Below, piece after piece: positions 27,234 to 36,356 of a DNA stretch of 64,000 nt. Each line of letters opens with the position of its first letter. Position 1 is the first letter of the stretch. The position numbers were made by a program, and so were the translations under genes. This stretch comes from Bacteroidota bacterium (GTDB taxonomy: Bacteria > Bacteroidota > Bacteroidia > Chitinophagales > Chitinophagaceae): assembly GCA_947457075.1 (NCBI GenBank), contig CANGUG010000004.1, positions 88,490 through 152,489 of the forward strand, read 5' to 3'. The notes below the pieces were generated by a model, which ran no database searches, had not been told where the DNA came from, and was given only the letters and a program-made list of their open reading frames with translations.

Positions 27234-28976
27234 ATGTCAGATTTTCAAGTAAAAGTTGCCCCCAAAAAATACGATGCGGTTATTGTAGGATCCGGTGCGG
27301 GTGGAGGAATGGCAGCTTATGTATTAGCAAAAGCAGGACTGAAAGTTTGTTTACTGGAAGCGGGTCCTGATTATGATCCAGCAAAAAATTCATCGCAGTT
27401 AAAAAATCCTTGGGATTCACCCCGTCGTGGAGCAAGTTCAAAGTTTCGTCCATTTGGCGAATTTGATGGTTGCTACTGGGGCTGGGAAATAGAAGGAGAA
27501 CCCTATACGCAAACAAAAGGATCCGATCATTTTGATTGGTGGAGAGCAAGAATGGTGGGAGGTCGTACCAATCATTGGGGACGTATTTCCTTAAGATTTG
27601 GGCCAAAGGATTTTAAAAGAAAAAGTATTGATGGCTTAGGGGATGACTGGCCCATTGGTTATGAGGATGTAAAACCTTATTACGATAAAATTGATCGCTT
27701 AATTGGGGTCTATGGTACCAATGAAGGTTTGGAGAATGATCCTGATGGTATTTTTTTACCACCGCCTAAACCTCGTTTACATGAATTGATGTTCAAGAAA
27801 GCAGCTACGGGTATTAATATACCGGTGATTCCTTCTCGTTTATCCATATTGACCAAAAAAATTAATGAGGAGCGAGGTGCCTGTTTTTACTGTGGTCAAT
27901 GTAATAGATCCTGTAAAGTATATGGCGACTTTTCTTCTTCCTCTGTTTTAGTTCGACCAGCGGTTTTAACGGGTAATGTAGATTTAATCACTGGTGCGAT
28001 GGCACGTGAAGTTTTAACCGATAAGGAAGGAAAAGCAGTAGGCATTTCTTATGTAAATAAATCAGACAAGCAGGAATATCAAGTAAATGCAAAAGTGGTT
28101 ATCCTTGGAGCAAGTACTTGTGAAACCGCGCGTTTATTATTGAATTCAAAATCTCAAAAACACCCCAATGGTTTGGCAAATAGTAGTGGCGTCGTAGGGC
28201 ACTATCTACATGATTCTACTGGTGCTGCATTAGGTGGCGTGATTCCTAATTTAATGGGACGCAAGCGCTACAATGAAGACGGTGTAGGAGGTATGCATGT
28301 TTACACTCCTTGGTGGTTGGATAATAAAAAATTAGATTTCCCAAGAGGATACCATATCGAATATTGGGGTGGTATGAGCCAACCTAGTTATGGTTTTGGA
28401 ATGGGAATGCAAGGATTAAATGGTAAGTTCCAAGTAAATGGAAAAACAAAAGAAGAGGGAGGATATGGTTCTTCCTTAAAAGAAGATGTTCGTTTCTTTT
28501 ATGGCGCCAGCGTAGGAATGGGTGGTCGTGGTGAAGCAGTGCCTCGTTTTGAAAACCATTGTAAGATTGATCCAGATGTAGTAGATAAATACGGTATTCC
28601 TGTTTTGAAATTTGATTGTAAGAATTCTGAATATGAAATTAAGCAAGCAAAACACATGAAGGAAACCTTCCGTGAAATCATGCATGAAATGGGGGCAGTC
28701 ATCACTTGGGGGGACTCGGATGATGCAAGTAATAATTATGGATTATCCAATCCTGGAAATATTATTCACGAAGCAGGAACCGTAAGAATGGGGAATGATA
28801 AAAAAACATCGGCTTTGAATGCATGGGGTCAGGCGCATGATTGTAAAAATTTATTCTGTGTAGATGGATCTGTATTTACCTCACAAGCGGATAAAAATAT
28901 TACCTGGACGATCTTGGCCTTGTCAATGCGCACTTCAGAGTATATCTTGGATCAGTTACAAAAACAAAATTTATAA
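27234..28976 (+). CDS. GMC-family FAD oxidoreductase (gluconate/sugar dehydrogenase large-subunit type)
   Basis: A 580-residue flavoenzyme. The FAD dinucleotide motif is DAVIVGSGAGGGMAAYVLAKAG (start of the N-terminal Rossmann fold), followed by GRTNHWGRIS, a cysteine cluster CFYCGQCNRSC around residue 220 that may hold an Fe-S centre, and the GMC C-terminal domain ending with HEAGTVRMG and KNLFCVDGSVFTSQADKN. Members oxidise alcohol groups of sugars or sugar acids and pass electrons to a membrane chain. It has no signal peptide of its own; the downstream small subunit carries a Tat-like signal, so joint export is likely. Its last five codons and stop are part of the following 87-bp tandem repeat. 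Substrate unknown. Confidence 0.88.
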   Translation: MSDFQVKVAPKKYDAVIVGSGAGGGMAAYVLAKAGLKVCLLEAGPDYDPAKNSSQLKNPWDSPRRGASSKFRPFGEFDGCYWGWEIEGEPYTQTKGSDHFDWWRARMVGGRTNHWGRISLRFGPKDFKRKSIDGLGDDWPIGYEDVKPYYDKIDRLIGVYGTNEGLENDPDGIFLPPPKPRLHELMFKKAATGINIPVIPSRLSILTKKINEERGACFYCGQCNRSCKVYGDFSSSSVLVRPAVLTGNVDLITGAMAREVLTDKEGKAVGISYVNKSDKQEYQVNAKVVILGASTCETARLLLNSKSQKHPNGLANSSGVVGHYLHDSTGAALGGVIPNLMGRKRYNEDGVGGMHVYTPWWLDNKKLDFPRGYHIEYWGGMSQPSYGFGMGMQGLNGKFQVNGKTKEEGGYGSSLKEDVRFFYGASVGMGGRGEAVPRFENHCKIDPDVVDKYGIPVLKFDCKNSEYEIKQAKHMKETFREIMHEMGAVITWGDSDDASNNYGLSNPGNIIHEAGTVRMGNDKKTSALNAWGQAHDCKNLFCVDGSVFTSQADKNITWTILALSMRTSEYILDQLQKQNL

Positions 28977-29150
28977 TTTTGTTTTTAAAATCATAAAACA
29001 AGTTTAGGGCTTGCTTAAATTTTATATTTGGCAAGTAATAAACGACAAAAACAAAATTTATAATTTTGTTTTTAAAATCATAAAACAAGTTTAGGGCTTG
29101 CTTAAATTTCACATTTAGCAAGTAATAAACGACAAAAACAAAATTTATAA
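28958..29150. repeat. 87-bp tandem duplication spanning the GMC gene 3' end
   Basis: Copies at 28958-29044 and 29045-29131 differ at three positions; a 19-bp third start follows (29132-29150). Each copy begins with ACAAAAACAAAATTTATAA, which in copy 1 encodes the last residues and stop of the GMC enzyme. A 10-bp perfect stem AAAACAAAAT/ATTTTGTTTT with a 5-nt loop follows, then a CTTGC/GCAAG hairpin. The first stem may be a weak terminator or 3'-end stabiliser; duplicating it separates the two dehydrogenase subunit genes by 185 bp. Confidence 0.92.
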
Positions 29151-29161
29151 AATTACATATT

Positions 29162-29803
29162 ATGGATAGACGGAATTCAATTAAAACCATGTTTTTCGGT
29201 GCGGTATCGGCAAGTGTATTTTTAGAAGCTTGTAAAAGTGCCAACACAACGGTTACAGTGGCGAACGACGACGATCGTATGCAAGAAGAAAAAGATTATT
29301 TGGTAAAAGTGAATGCACAACCAAAATTCTTCGACGAACACGAAATGAATACCATCACTGTATTAGGTGACATTATTATGCCAAAGGACGCCACTAGCGG
29401 TTCGGCCTCTGAGGCAAAAGTGCCTGAATTCATTGAGTTTATCGTGAAAGATATGCCTGAGCACCAAGTGCCAGTGAGAGGAGGTTTAAGGTGGTTGGAT
29501 TTACATAGTTTTAATAAGCATGGAAAATCCTTTGTGGGCTGTACTCATGAGCAACAAATAGGCATCGTTGATGAAATCGCGTATCCTAAAAAAGCCAAGC
29601 CTGAAGTTGCCCAAGGGGTAAGTTTCTTTAATAAAATGCGTGACTTAGTAACCACTGGTTTTTATACTTCTGAAATTGGGGTAAAGGACTTGGGATATAT
29701 GGGCAACCAGCCGAATCAATGGAATGGGGTGCCTGATGAGGTTTTAAAACAACATGGCTTAGCCTACACCGAAAAGGAATTAAAAGAGTGTATTTCGTAC
29801 TAA
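29162..29803 (+). CDS. Gluconate 2-dehydrogenase subunit 3 family protein with Tat-like signal
   Basis: A 213-residue small subunit. The N-terminus MDRRNSIKTMFFGAVSAS has a twin-arginine pattern, a hydrophobic stretch, and SVFLEAC, which may be a lipobox-like cleavage site with Cys23. The mature part matches the gluconate_2-dh3 family (EHEMNTITVLGDIIMPKDATSGSASEAKV at about 53-80 in shortened form). In known dehydrogenases this subunit escorts the FAD subunit through the Tat system and anchors the complex. It follows the GMC gene on the same strand, across the 87-bp repeats, and ends at a terminator. No cytochrome c subunit gene is adjacent. Confidence 0.85.
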   Translation: MDRRNSIKTMFFGAVSASVFLEACKSANTTVTVANDDDRMQEEKDYLVKVNAQPKFFDEHEMNTITVLGDIIMPKDATSGSASEAKVPEFIEFIVKDMPEHQVPVRGGLRWLDLHSFNKHGKSFVGCTHEQQIGIVDEIAYPKKAKPEVAQGVSFFNKMRDLVTTGFYTSEIGVKDLGYMGNQPNQWNGVPDEVLKQHGLAYTEKELKECISY

Positions 29804-29805
29804 AT

Positions 29806-29842
29806 AAAAAAAGCCCTTCCAATTAGAAGGGCTTTTTTTATT
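29806..29842. terminator. Bidirectional terminator between the dehydrogenase subunit and metG
   Basis: AAGCCCTTC (29811-29819), 6-nt loop, GAAGGGCTT (29826-29834), with A-rich and T-rich flanks, so it can act on both convergent transcripts. Confidence 0.88.
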
Positions 29843-31983
29843 TATGCAATGGTACTACCCGCTGCAATAGCTTCAGTTGGACGCACAAAGTATAATTTAC
29901 CATTGGCGTCTTCGGCCATCAAAATCATACCCTTACTTTCAATACCGCGCATTTTGCGTGGTGCTAAATTAGCCACAATGGTTACTTGCTTGCCTACAAT
30001 ATCTTCTGGATTAAAGTGCATTGCGATGCCTGATAAAATGGTTCTTTTTTCAAAACCAAGATCTACTAACAATTCTAATAGTTTATCTGCCTTCTCTACT
30101 TTCTTGGCTTCTACAATGGTGCCTACACGTAAATCAATCTTGCCAAAATCGTCAAAAACAATTTCAGGTTTTAATGGGGCGATGCCCTTTTCAGCATTCG
30201 CTTCAGCGCCATTATTGGCAGGAGTGGTATTTTCCATTTTTGTTTTTTTAGCTGCTGCGTTGGCGTTTAATTGAGCCAACTCTGTAGCGATTTCTTCGTC
30301 TTCAATTTTTCTAAACAATAATTCAGGAGCACGTAAGCTATACCCAACTTTTAACAAGTTAAAATTGCCTGCATTTTCCCATTCTAGCATTTTGGGTACC
30401 ACTTTCATTAAGTGACACATTTTCTTTGCTGTAAATGGCAAGAAAGGATTAATTAAAATAGCAAGGTTTGCTGAAAGTTGCAAACAACCATGCATACAAT
30501 TATCAATCTTTGCTTGAGCCGTTGGGTCGGTTTCAATATGCTTTGCTAAAATCCAAGGCTCTTTCTTTTGCATATATTGATTACCCAAGCGCGCTAAGTT
30601 CACCACTTCAAACTGCGCCTCTCTAAATTTATATTGTTCTAATAAAGCAGTTACTTTTTCTTTGGTCTCTTTCACACTAAGCAGCAAGGCCTGATCTTCT
30701 TCATCCAACAACTCGGTATGTATTTTAGGCACTTTGCCATTGGTGAGTTTGTGCATCAATACCCATGTTCTATTAACATAGTTAGCGAAGATGCTTACCA
30801 ATTCACCATTTACAGCATCCTGAAAACCTTTCCAAGTGAATTCACTATCCTTGGATTCAGGTGCGATGGAATTTAAATAAAAACGTAAGCAATCCGCCAA
30901 GGACTCACCACCGTTTTCTTTTTTAATCCATTTATTGATATAATCATCCATTTCAATACTCCAACCTCTAGAAGTACTCATTTTATCGCCCTCTAAATTC
31001 ATAAACTCATTGGCGGGCACATTTTCTGGTAAAATATTGCCATGCAATTTTAACATCACAGGGAAAATAATACAGTGAAATACAATATTGTCCTTACCAA
31101 TAAAATGAACCAATTTAGTTTCTGGATCATTCCAAAAAGGTTTCCAGTCCTTGTCATTATTGATGGCCCATTGCTTGGTCGCACTAATGTAGCCAATAGG
31201 TGCATCAAACCAAACGTATAATACTTTACCATCACCACCCGCCACAGGTACTTTCACACCCCAATCTAAATCACGCGTTACAGCACGCGGTTGTAATCCA
31301 CCTTCAATCCAACTTTTGCATTGCCCCACTACGGCCGGTCTCCAATCTTGTGCGTGTTCTTCTAAAATCCATTTACGTAAAAAATCTTCATGCCTATTTA
31401 ATGGTAAATACCAATGGGTGGTTTCCTTTTTAATGGGAGCGTTACCACTAAGTGTACTAACAGGATTAATTAATTCCTCGGGGCTTAAACTTTTACCACA
31501 TTTTTCACACTGATCCCCATAAGCTTCATCATGTCCACAATTAGGGCAGGTACCTTTTATATAACGGTCTGCTAAAAAGGTATTGGCCTGGGCGTCAAAA
31601 TATTGTTCGCTTGTTTTAGTTTCTAAATCACCACGACTTTCTAAGTCTTTAAAAAATTCACTTGCTGTTTCATGGTGCAATGGGTCACTGGTACGATGAT
31701 AAATATCAAATTCAATACCAAGATCCTTGAAATTTTGTTCAATGATAGGATGATATTTGTCAATGATGGCTTGTGCAGTAGTACCTTCCTTAGTAGCCTG
31801 AATGGGGATGGCAGTTCCATGCTCATCACTACCACAAACAAAAACCACCTCTCTATTTTGCGCTTTTAAATAGCGAACATATATATCGGCAGGTAAATAA
31901 GCGCCCGCTAAATGCCCAATATGTTTCAGTCCATTGGCATAAGGCAGGGCAGCGGTTATCAAATATCTTTTTGGCGTCTTCAT
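29842..31983 (-). CDS. metG: Methionyl-tRNA synthetase
   Basis: A 713-residue class I synthetase. It has YANGLKHIGHLAGAYLPAD with an intact HIGH motif, the zinc knuckle CPNCGHDEAYGDQCEKCG, the KMSKS-type DKMSTSRGW, and a C-terminal EMAP/Trbp111-like tRNA-binding domain (from about residue 605, FGKIDLRVGTIVEAKKVEKA), joined by a low-complexity Asn/Ala linker. I use MKTPKRYLITAALPYANG as the start; fourteen upstream codons in frame are not conserved and overlap the promoter. The normal HIGH here contrasts with the altered motif of the IleRS in the same window. Divergent from, and overlapping the promoter of, ldcA. Confidence 0.97.
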   Translation of the reverse strand: MKTPKRYLITAALPYANGLKHIGHLAGAYLPADIYVRYLKAQNREVVFVCGSDEHGTAIPIQATKEGTTAQAIIDKYHPIIEQNFKDLGIEFDIYHRTSDPLHHETASEFFKDLESRGDLETKTSEQYFDAQANTFLADRYIKGTCPNCGHDEAYGDQCEKCGKSLSPEELINPVSTLSGNAPIKKETTHWYLPLNRHEDFLRKWILEEHAQDWRPAVVGQCKSWIEGGLQPRAVTRDLDWGVKVPVAGGDGKVLYVWFDAPIGYISATKQWAINNDKDWKPFWNDPETKLVHFIGKDNIVFHCIIFPVMLKLHGNILPENVPANEFMNLEGDKMSTSRGWSIEMDDYINKWIKKENGGESLADCLRFYLNSIAPESKDSEFTWKGFQDAVNGELVSIFANYVNRTWVLMHKLTNGKVPKIHTELLDEEDQALLLSVKETKEKVTALLEQYKFREAQFEVVNLARLGNQYMQKKEPWILAKHIETDPTAQAKIDNCMHGCLQLSANLAILINPFLPFTAKKMCHLMKVVPKMLEWENAGNFNLLKVGYSLRAPELLFRKIEDEEIATELAQLNANAAAKKTKMENTTPANNGAEANAEKGIAPLKPEIVFDDFGKIDLRVGTIVEAKKVEKADKLLELLVDLGFEKRTILSGIAMHFNPEDIVGKQVTIVANLAPRKMRGIESKGMILMAEDANGKLYFVRPTEAIAAGSTIA

Positions 31984-31988
31984 TGGTG

Positions 31989-32019
31989 CAAAAGTACTTA
32001 ATATTGCGGTATGATTCAA
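31989..32019 (-). promoter_or_regulatory. Promoter of metG, almost abutting the start codon
   Basis: On the minus strand: TTG (32019-32017), 20-nt spacer, TACTTTTG (31996-31989). Both elements fit the Bacteroidota consensus. Only 5 nt separate the box from the metG ATG, so transcription would start at about the A of ATG. The -33 part overlaps the first codons of ldcA. Confidence 0.6.
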
Positions 32020-32913
32020 CCTCAAAACCTACAACCCGGCGACATTATTGGCATGGTATGTCCTGCTGGGACCATTCCTTTGGAAACCGTTCAAAAATGT
32101 ATAGAAACCCTTACTAGTTGGGGTTTTACGGTAAAATTGGGTAAAACAGTAGGTGGAAAACATTTCACTTTTTCGGGTACAGACCTTGAACGTACAGCCG
32201 ATTTGCAGGAAATGATGGATGATGAAAATGTGAAAGCTATTTTATGTGCGAGAGGGGGTTATGGACTTAGCAGAATCATTGGTCATTTGGATTTTACTGC
32301 TTTGAAAAGAAGCCCCAAATGGATTATAGGCTTTAGTGATATTACTGTTTTACATGCGGCCTTACAAAAAAATCAAATCATGAGTATTCATGGTCCAATG
32401 GCCGCTGCATTTAACAAGGGAGCAGAGGGCGCCCCTTATGTACAGGCTTTAAAGTCCATATTCAATGGGGAGCTTTGTCAATACGAAACCCCAGCGCATG
32501 CATATAATCAACTTGGCTCCGTTACAGCGCCCATTATTGGCGGTAATTTATGTTTAATTGCGCATTTGATTGGCTCGGTCAATAGCATTACTACCAAAGG
32601 GAAAATTCTATTTTTAGAAGACATTGGGGAGTTTCATTATAATTTGGACCGAATGGTGATTCAAATGAAAAATGCCGGCTTATTCCATGATTTGGCCGGG
32701 TTGGTCATAGGGGGCTTTTCAGCTATGCGCGATGAGCCTACAGATATTGGAGCGGGGGCTTATGAAATTATCCAGTCCCATATTAAAGAATTTAATTATC
32801 CAATTTGTTATGATTTCCCTATTAGCCATGGCTTGGCAAATTACCCTATTAAATTGGGGGCTACCTATGCCTTACATGTGCTAGCGCAAGGGGTTACACT
32901 CACAGAACAGTAG
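32011..32913 (+). CDS. ldcA: LD-carboxypeptidase (peptidase S66)
   Basis: A 300-residue serine peptidase of family S66, which in the cytoplasm removes the terminal D-Ala from murein tetrapeptides during recycling. Landmarks are IIGMVCPAGTIP, the nucleophile region AILCARGGYGLSRII, WIIGFSDITVLHAAL, LFLEDIGEFHYNLDRM with the catalytic glutamate, and the histidine near the end in ISHGLANYPIKLGA. It is divergent from metG; the ATG lies inside the metG promoter. Microcin-immunity (MccF-like) paralogues share the fold, but the context and length fit LdcA. Confidence 0.92.
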   Translation: MIQPQNLQPGDIIGMVCPAGTIPLETVQKCIETLTSWGFTVKLGKTVGGKHFTFSGTDLERTADLQEMMDDENVKAILCARGGYGLSRIIGHLDFTALKRSPKWIIGFSDITVLHAALQKNQIMSIHGPMAAAFNKGAEGAPYVQALKSIFNGELCQYETPAHAYNQLGSVTAPIIGGNLCLIAHLIGSVNSITTKGKILFLEDIGEFHYNLDRMVIQMKNAGLFHDLAGLVIGGFSAMRDEPTDIGAGAYEIIQSHIKEFNYPICYDFPISHGLANYPIKLGATYALHVLAQGVTLTEQ

Positions 32914-32959
32914 CCCTGACAATTTTTTTAAAAGCATCGTTAATATTGGGGCTAATTGC

Positions 32960-32988
32960 TTTGCGCACCCGATTATGTACTAAATTTG
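32960..32988 (+). promoter_or_regulatory. Candidate promoter of the 534-residue exported protein gene
   Basis: TTTG (32960-32963), 17-nt spacer, TAAATTTG (32981-32988), 19 nt before the ATG. Matches both Bacteroidota elements, with a spacer slightly shorter than the usual 19-21. Confidence 0.5.
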
Positions 32989-33007
32989 TCGTATAAAATT
33001 TATTTCT

Positions 33008-34612
33008 ATGCAAAAGTTATTTTTTAGTTTTTTAGTAACCTGTTTACTGAGCGCTCAAGCCTCTTTTGCACAGTCTTACATTTTGTCTGGGGTTGAAAAG
33101 ACGGACAAGGAGGACATGCAATATGAAGTATTAGGAAAAGTGGCTAATAACTATTGGATTTACAAAAAAAATGGGAATCTTTCAACAATAGCACAGTACA
33201 ATGCACAAATGCAATTAGTTAAGCAAAATGATTTAGCATTCTTACCAGCATCTGTTTCTTCCATTGAGTTTATTGTGCGTGCTGAAAAAGTTTTTGCATT
33301 TTATCAATTCCAAAATAAGACTACTGTGTTTGCGGCAGCTGCAGAAATAAATACAGATGGACAATTAGTAGGGAATCCAAAAATAATTGACACAGCTGAA
33401 AATATCCGTCCAGGTTCAAATATAAAAGTGTTTAATTTATTGCAAAGTGACGATCGTAATAAACTGGCCATTTTTAGTGTGAATACAACACATGAGGCAT
33501 CCATAAAAGTTAAAATGATGTCCTTGAATAGCAACTTTGAATTAGTTAATGAAGCTGCTATCAATGTAAATGCAAAAAATAAAAAAAGTAACTTATCTGA
33601 TTTCGCATTAGACAATGCAGGCAATTTATTTTGTTTAAGAAATATGACCCTTGAAAATGCAGCACCAGCAGTAAGCTTACTTTATTTAGCTGCCGATGGC
33701 TCCGAAGTGGTTGAATCTTCAATATTGAACAATACATTGTTATTGGATGATATTCGATTGAAAGTAGATAACGTCAATGGGCGTGTGTTATTGACCTCCT
33801 TTTATGCCATGACAAAAAAGGGAAATATCGAGGGCTTATATACTTATATGTGGGACATTAATTCCAAAAAAGAATTGTTAAGCAATGCTGCTAGATTTAC
33901 CGATGCACTCCGAGCTGCAGTAAGTTCAAAACGAAATTTAAAAGCGGTATTTGATCATTATTATATAGATAGAATGCAAGTGCAAACCGATGGAAGCATT
34001 ACGGTGGTTGCTGAACGAGCTGAGACAAATGGCAATAGAAATTTTTTTTCTAGATGGGATTATTTTTATGGAGGACCTTTTTATAGCCCATTTATGTTTA
34101 ACTATTGGAATAGACCATTTGGCTTTTATCCATGGACAAGATTTGGTCTAGGCTTTGGTTTTGGATATGGATTAGGCTTTGGTTTTGGTATGTCACCATT
34201 TATGTGGGGACCTTGGATGAATCCCTATGCTGGATTCGGTTATAACTCGGTTACTTACAGTGCGGATAAAGTAGCTTTTGTTTCCATTGACACAAAGGGA
34301 GCAATTCAATCGATAAAAACCATTGACAAGCGCCAGTCTGATTTCAATACAGATCAATTTATTGGGTATGGTACAGTTGATAACAACAATGGAACAAGCT
34401 TTGTTTATCAGAAAAAAGAAAAAGGAGTCAGTCAATTTGTGCTGAATACAATAACCAAGGAGGGACAATTGGTTAAAGGTGAAAATATTATTTTGGCCGA
34501 AAAGAAATACGAATGGATGCCACGTTCTTTAAAACAAGTTGGAGAAAACGAAGCAATAGTTCCTTATCAATACAAGGATAAAATTGGCTTCGCAAAAATT
34601 CAAATTAAATAA
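33008..34612 (+). CDS. Exported protein of unknown function with an aromatic/glycine-rich tract
   Basis: I do not recognise this 534-residue protein. It has a clear signal peptide (QKLFFSFLVTCLLSAQASFA, then QSY). Residues about 25-330 contain repeated strands of 40-50 residues each ending near the patterns FAFYQF, LAIFSV and LFCLRN, suggestive of a beta-propeller. A striking segment at about 346-416 is made almost wholly of F, G, Y, W, P and M (for example YWNRPFGFYPW and GFGFGYGLGFGFGMSPFMWG), after which strand-like sequence resumes to the end. The tract could be a membrane-inserting or self-associating loop. The DUF6427 gene follows 6 bp downstream, so the two may act together at the envelope. 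Confidence 0.75.
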   Translation: MQKLFFSFLVTCLLSAQASFAQSYILSGVEKTDKEDMQYEVLGKVANNYWIYKKNGNLSTIAQYNAQMQLVKQNDLAFLPASVSSIEFIVRAEKVFAFYQFQNKTTVFAAAAEINTDGQLVGNPKIIDTAENIRPGSNIKVFNLLQSDDRNKLAIFSVNTTHEASIKVKMMSLNSNFELVNEAAINVNAKNKKSNLSDFALDNAGNLFCLRNMTLENAAPAVSLLYLAADGSEVVESSILNNTLLLDDIRLKVDNVNGRVLLTSFYAMTKKGNIEGLYTYMWDINSKKELLSNAARFTDALRAAVSSKRNLKAVFDHYYIDRMQVQTDGSITVVAERAETNGNRNFFSRWDYFYGGPFYSPFMFNYWNRPFGFYPWTRFGLGFGFGYGLGFGFGMSPFMWGPWMNPYAGFGYNSVTYSADKVAFVSIDTKGAIQSIKTIDKRQSDFNTDQFIGYGTVDNNNGTSFVYQKKEKGVSQFVLNTITKEGQLVKGENIILAEKKYEWMPRSLKQVGENEAIVPYQYKDKIGFAKIQIK

Positions 34613-34618
34613 GATAGC

Positions 34619-35590
34619 GTGGTTTTTTTATTTAGAGATAGGTCGGATATTAATTTACTTTTTTTAGTACTGCTTAGTGTTGGTTTGCATTTTCATGTAT
34701 GGATACATCCACCCACGGTTATTGCCAATGCCTCTGATGGATTATTGCCCTACATTTTAGTAAACTATATTAAACCCCTGCCTTCGCTCGTTTTAATTAT
34801 ATTGTTCCAGGTAATCATTTTAAGCCAAGCAATACGATTAAATATTTTAATGAGTAAACTTAAAATGTTTCAACAGGTAAGTTACTTGCCGGGGTTCACT
34901 TATATCATTCTCACTGCCTTATTCCCTTATTGGGATGTTATCAGCTCGGGCTTGGTAGCCAACTCCTTGGTGATTTGGATTTTGGTAAAACTCTTAAGAT
35001 TGTACGATCAAAATCAACCTAAGTCATTGGAATTTAATATCGGTTTGATTTTGGGCTGTTCAATTTTATTATATGAGCCTATTGCAATTTTAATTCCAGT
35101 AGTTTTGTTTGCACTCACCATAATTCGCCCCTTTAAAATCACCGAATGGTTGGTGTTGTTAATGGGCATATTGTTGCCATTTTATTTTATTTTCACTTTT
35201 GTATTTTTAACAAGTGGGATACAAGAATTCAGGCATTTCTTACCCAGGCTTGACTGGAAAAATCCATTTGTAAGACCCGATTTCCGAATTATCATTACAT
35301 TGGTATTGATTGCGGTTCAGTTTTTTGTGGGCCTATATTATTGGCGAGACCAACAATCCAGGTTTATCATTCAAGTTCGAAAATATTGGGGTGTTTTGTT
35401 ACTAGTGTTGATTTTAACCTTATTTCAGCCAATTATTTTCTCGGCACAGGCTTTGTATGCTTCTGCTATTGTTTTAACCCCCTTAGCCTGCTTTATTAGC
35501 TTTGGGTATTCAGTGCCTAAGCGCCTATTTGTACCTAATATCTTGTTTTGGTCGGCCATAGCGGTTATTGTGTATAACCACATAGGTTAA
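34619..35590 (+). CDS. DUF6427-like polytopic membrane protein
   Basis: A 323-residue inner-membrane protein with about nine to ten hydrophobic helices and almost no soluble domains. It resembles the Bacteroidota-specific DUF6427 family, with the N-terminal LFRDRSDINLLFLVLLSVGL pattern and a short positively charged loop RIIITLVLIAVQ region late in the protein. The start is GTG at 34619, 6 bp after the preceding stop; the conserved charged N-terminal segment requires it. Function unknown; members are often encoded close to purine or envelope genes. It is followed by purQ 82 bp downstream with its own -7 box. Confidence 0.7.
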   Translation: MVFLFRDRSDINLLFLVLLSVGLHFHVWIHPPTVIANASDGLLPYILVNYIKPLPSLVLIILFQVIILSQAIRLNILMSKLKMFQQVSYLPGFTYIILTALFPYWDVISSGLVANSLVIWILVKLLRLYDQNQPKSLEFNIGLILGCSILLYEPIAILIPVVLFALTIIRPFKITEWLVLLMGILLPFYFIFTFVFLTSGIQEFRHFLPRLDWKNPFVRPDFRIIITLVLIAVQFFVGLYYWRDQQSRFIIQVRKYWGVLLLVLILTLFQPIIFSAQALYASAIVLTPLACFISFGYSVPKRLFVPNILFWSAIAVIVYNHIG

Positions 35591-35637
35591 GTGAAGAATT
35601 TAAAGAACAATTTTTAGGGCTTTTTGGTAACTTTGGC

Positions 35638-35645
35638 CTTCAAAT
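35638..35645 (+). promoter_or_regulatory. Candidate -7 box for purQ
   Basis: TAACTTTG, matching TAnnTTTG, 27 nt before the purQ ATG at 35673. No clear -33 element. Confidence 0.4.
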
Positions 35646-35672
35646 TTATCCTCATACATAAAATTGACATTT

Positions 35673-36335
35673 ATGAAGTTTGGCGTAGTTGTTTTCCCTG
35701 GTTCCAATTGTGATAGAGATATGCAAGATGCATTAGAAAAAGACTTAGGATATCCAGTTGAAATGCTATGGCATAAGGACAGCGACCTGTCCCATTTTAC
35801 AACAGAGGATTGCGTGGTTTTGCCAGGCGGATTTTCTTACGGTGATTATTTACGTTGTGGGGCGATTGCCAAATTTAGTCCAATGATGCAATCAGTTATC
35901 GAATTTGCAAATAAAGGAGGAAAGGTATTGGGCGTTTGTAATGGCTTTCAAATTTTATGCGAAAGTGGCTTGTTGCCAGGTGCCTTATTGCAAAATCAAA
36001 ATCAGCAATTTATTTGCAAAAACGTACATATAAAATCTGAAACCAGCGAAGCCTTGCAAATACCCATCGCACATGGCGAGGGTAGGTATTTTGCAGATGA
36101 AGCAACTTTAACTCATTTGGAAAATAACCATCAAATATTATTTCGTTATTGCGATGAAAATGGTATCGTGGGTGGCGCTGCGAATCCCAATGGTTCCACC
36201 AATAATATTGCCGGAATTTGCAATGATAAGCGCAATGTGTTTGGTATGATGCCTCACCCCGAGCGTGCAACTAGTAGTGCTTTGAGTAATGTGGATGGCA
36301 AAAAAGTCTTTGCCATGTTGGGGCTGTCTAAATAA
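35673..36335 (+). CDS. purQ: Phosphoribosylformylglycinamidine synthase, glutaminase subunit
   Basis: A 220-residue class I glutamine amidotransferase that supplies ammonia to PurL for the fourth step of purine synthesis. The N-terminus [16 protein letters not shown] is diagnostic. The catalytic triad is visible: cysteine in [10 protein letters not shown], histidine and glutamate in [11 protein letters not shown] 35673 is used; an in-frame TTG three codons earlier is less likely. The gene stands apart from purL and purS, neither of which is in the window, so the organism uses the multi-subunit FGAM synthase rather than the single long PurL. Confidence 0.95.
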   Translation: MKFGVVVFPGSNCDRDMQDALEKDLGYPVEMLWHKDSDLSHFTTEDCVVLPGGFSYGDYLRCGAIAKFSPMMQSVIEFANKGGKVLGVCNGFQILCESGLLPGALLQNQNQQFICKNVHIKSETSEALQIPIAHGEGRYFADEATLTHLENNHQILFRYCDENGIVGGAANPNGSTNNIAGICNDKRNVFGMMPHPERATSSALSNVDGKKVFAMLGLSK

Positions 36336-36356
36336 ATAAAATTTAATTTCTTAGTA

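Noticed and set aside
28958..29247. Minus-strand frame of about 115 residues with an internal protein repeat.
   Set aside because: It arises from the 87-bp tandem duplication and its repeated residues mirror the DNA repeat; it overlaps two well-supported genes.
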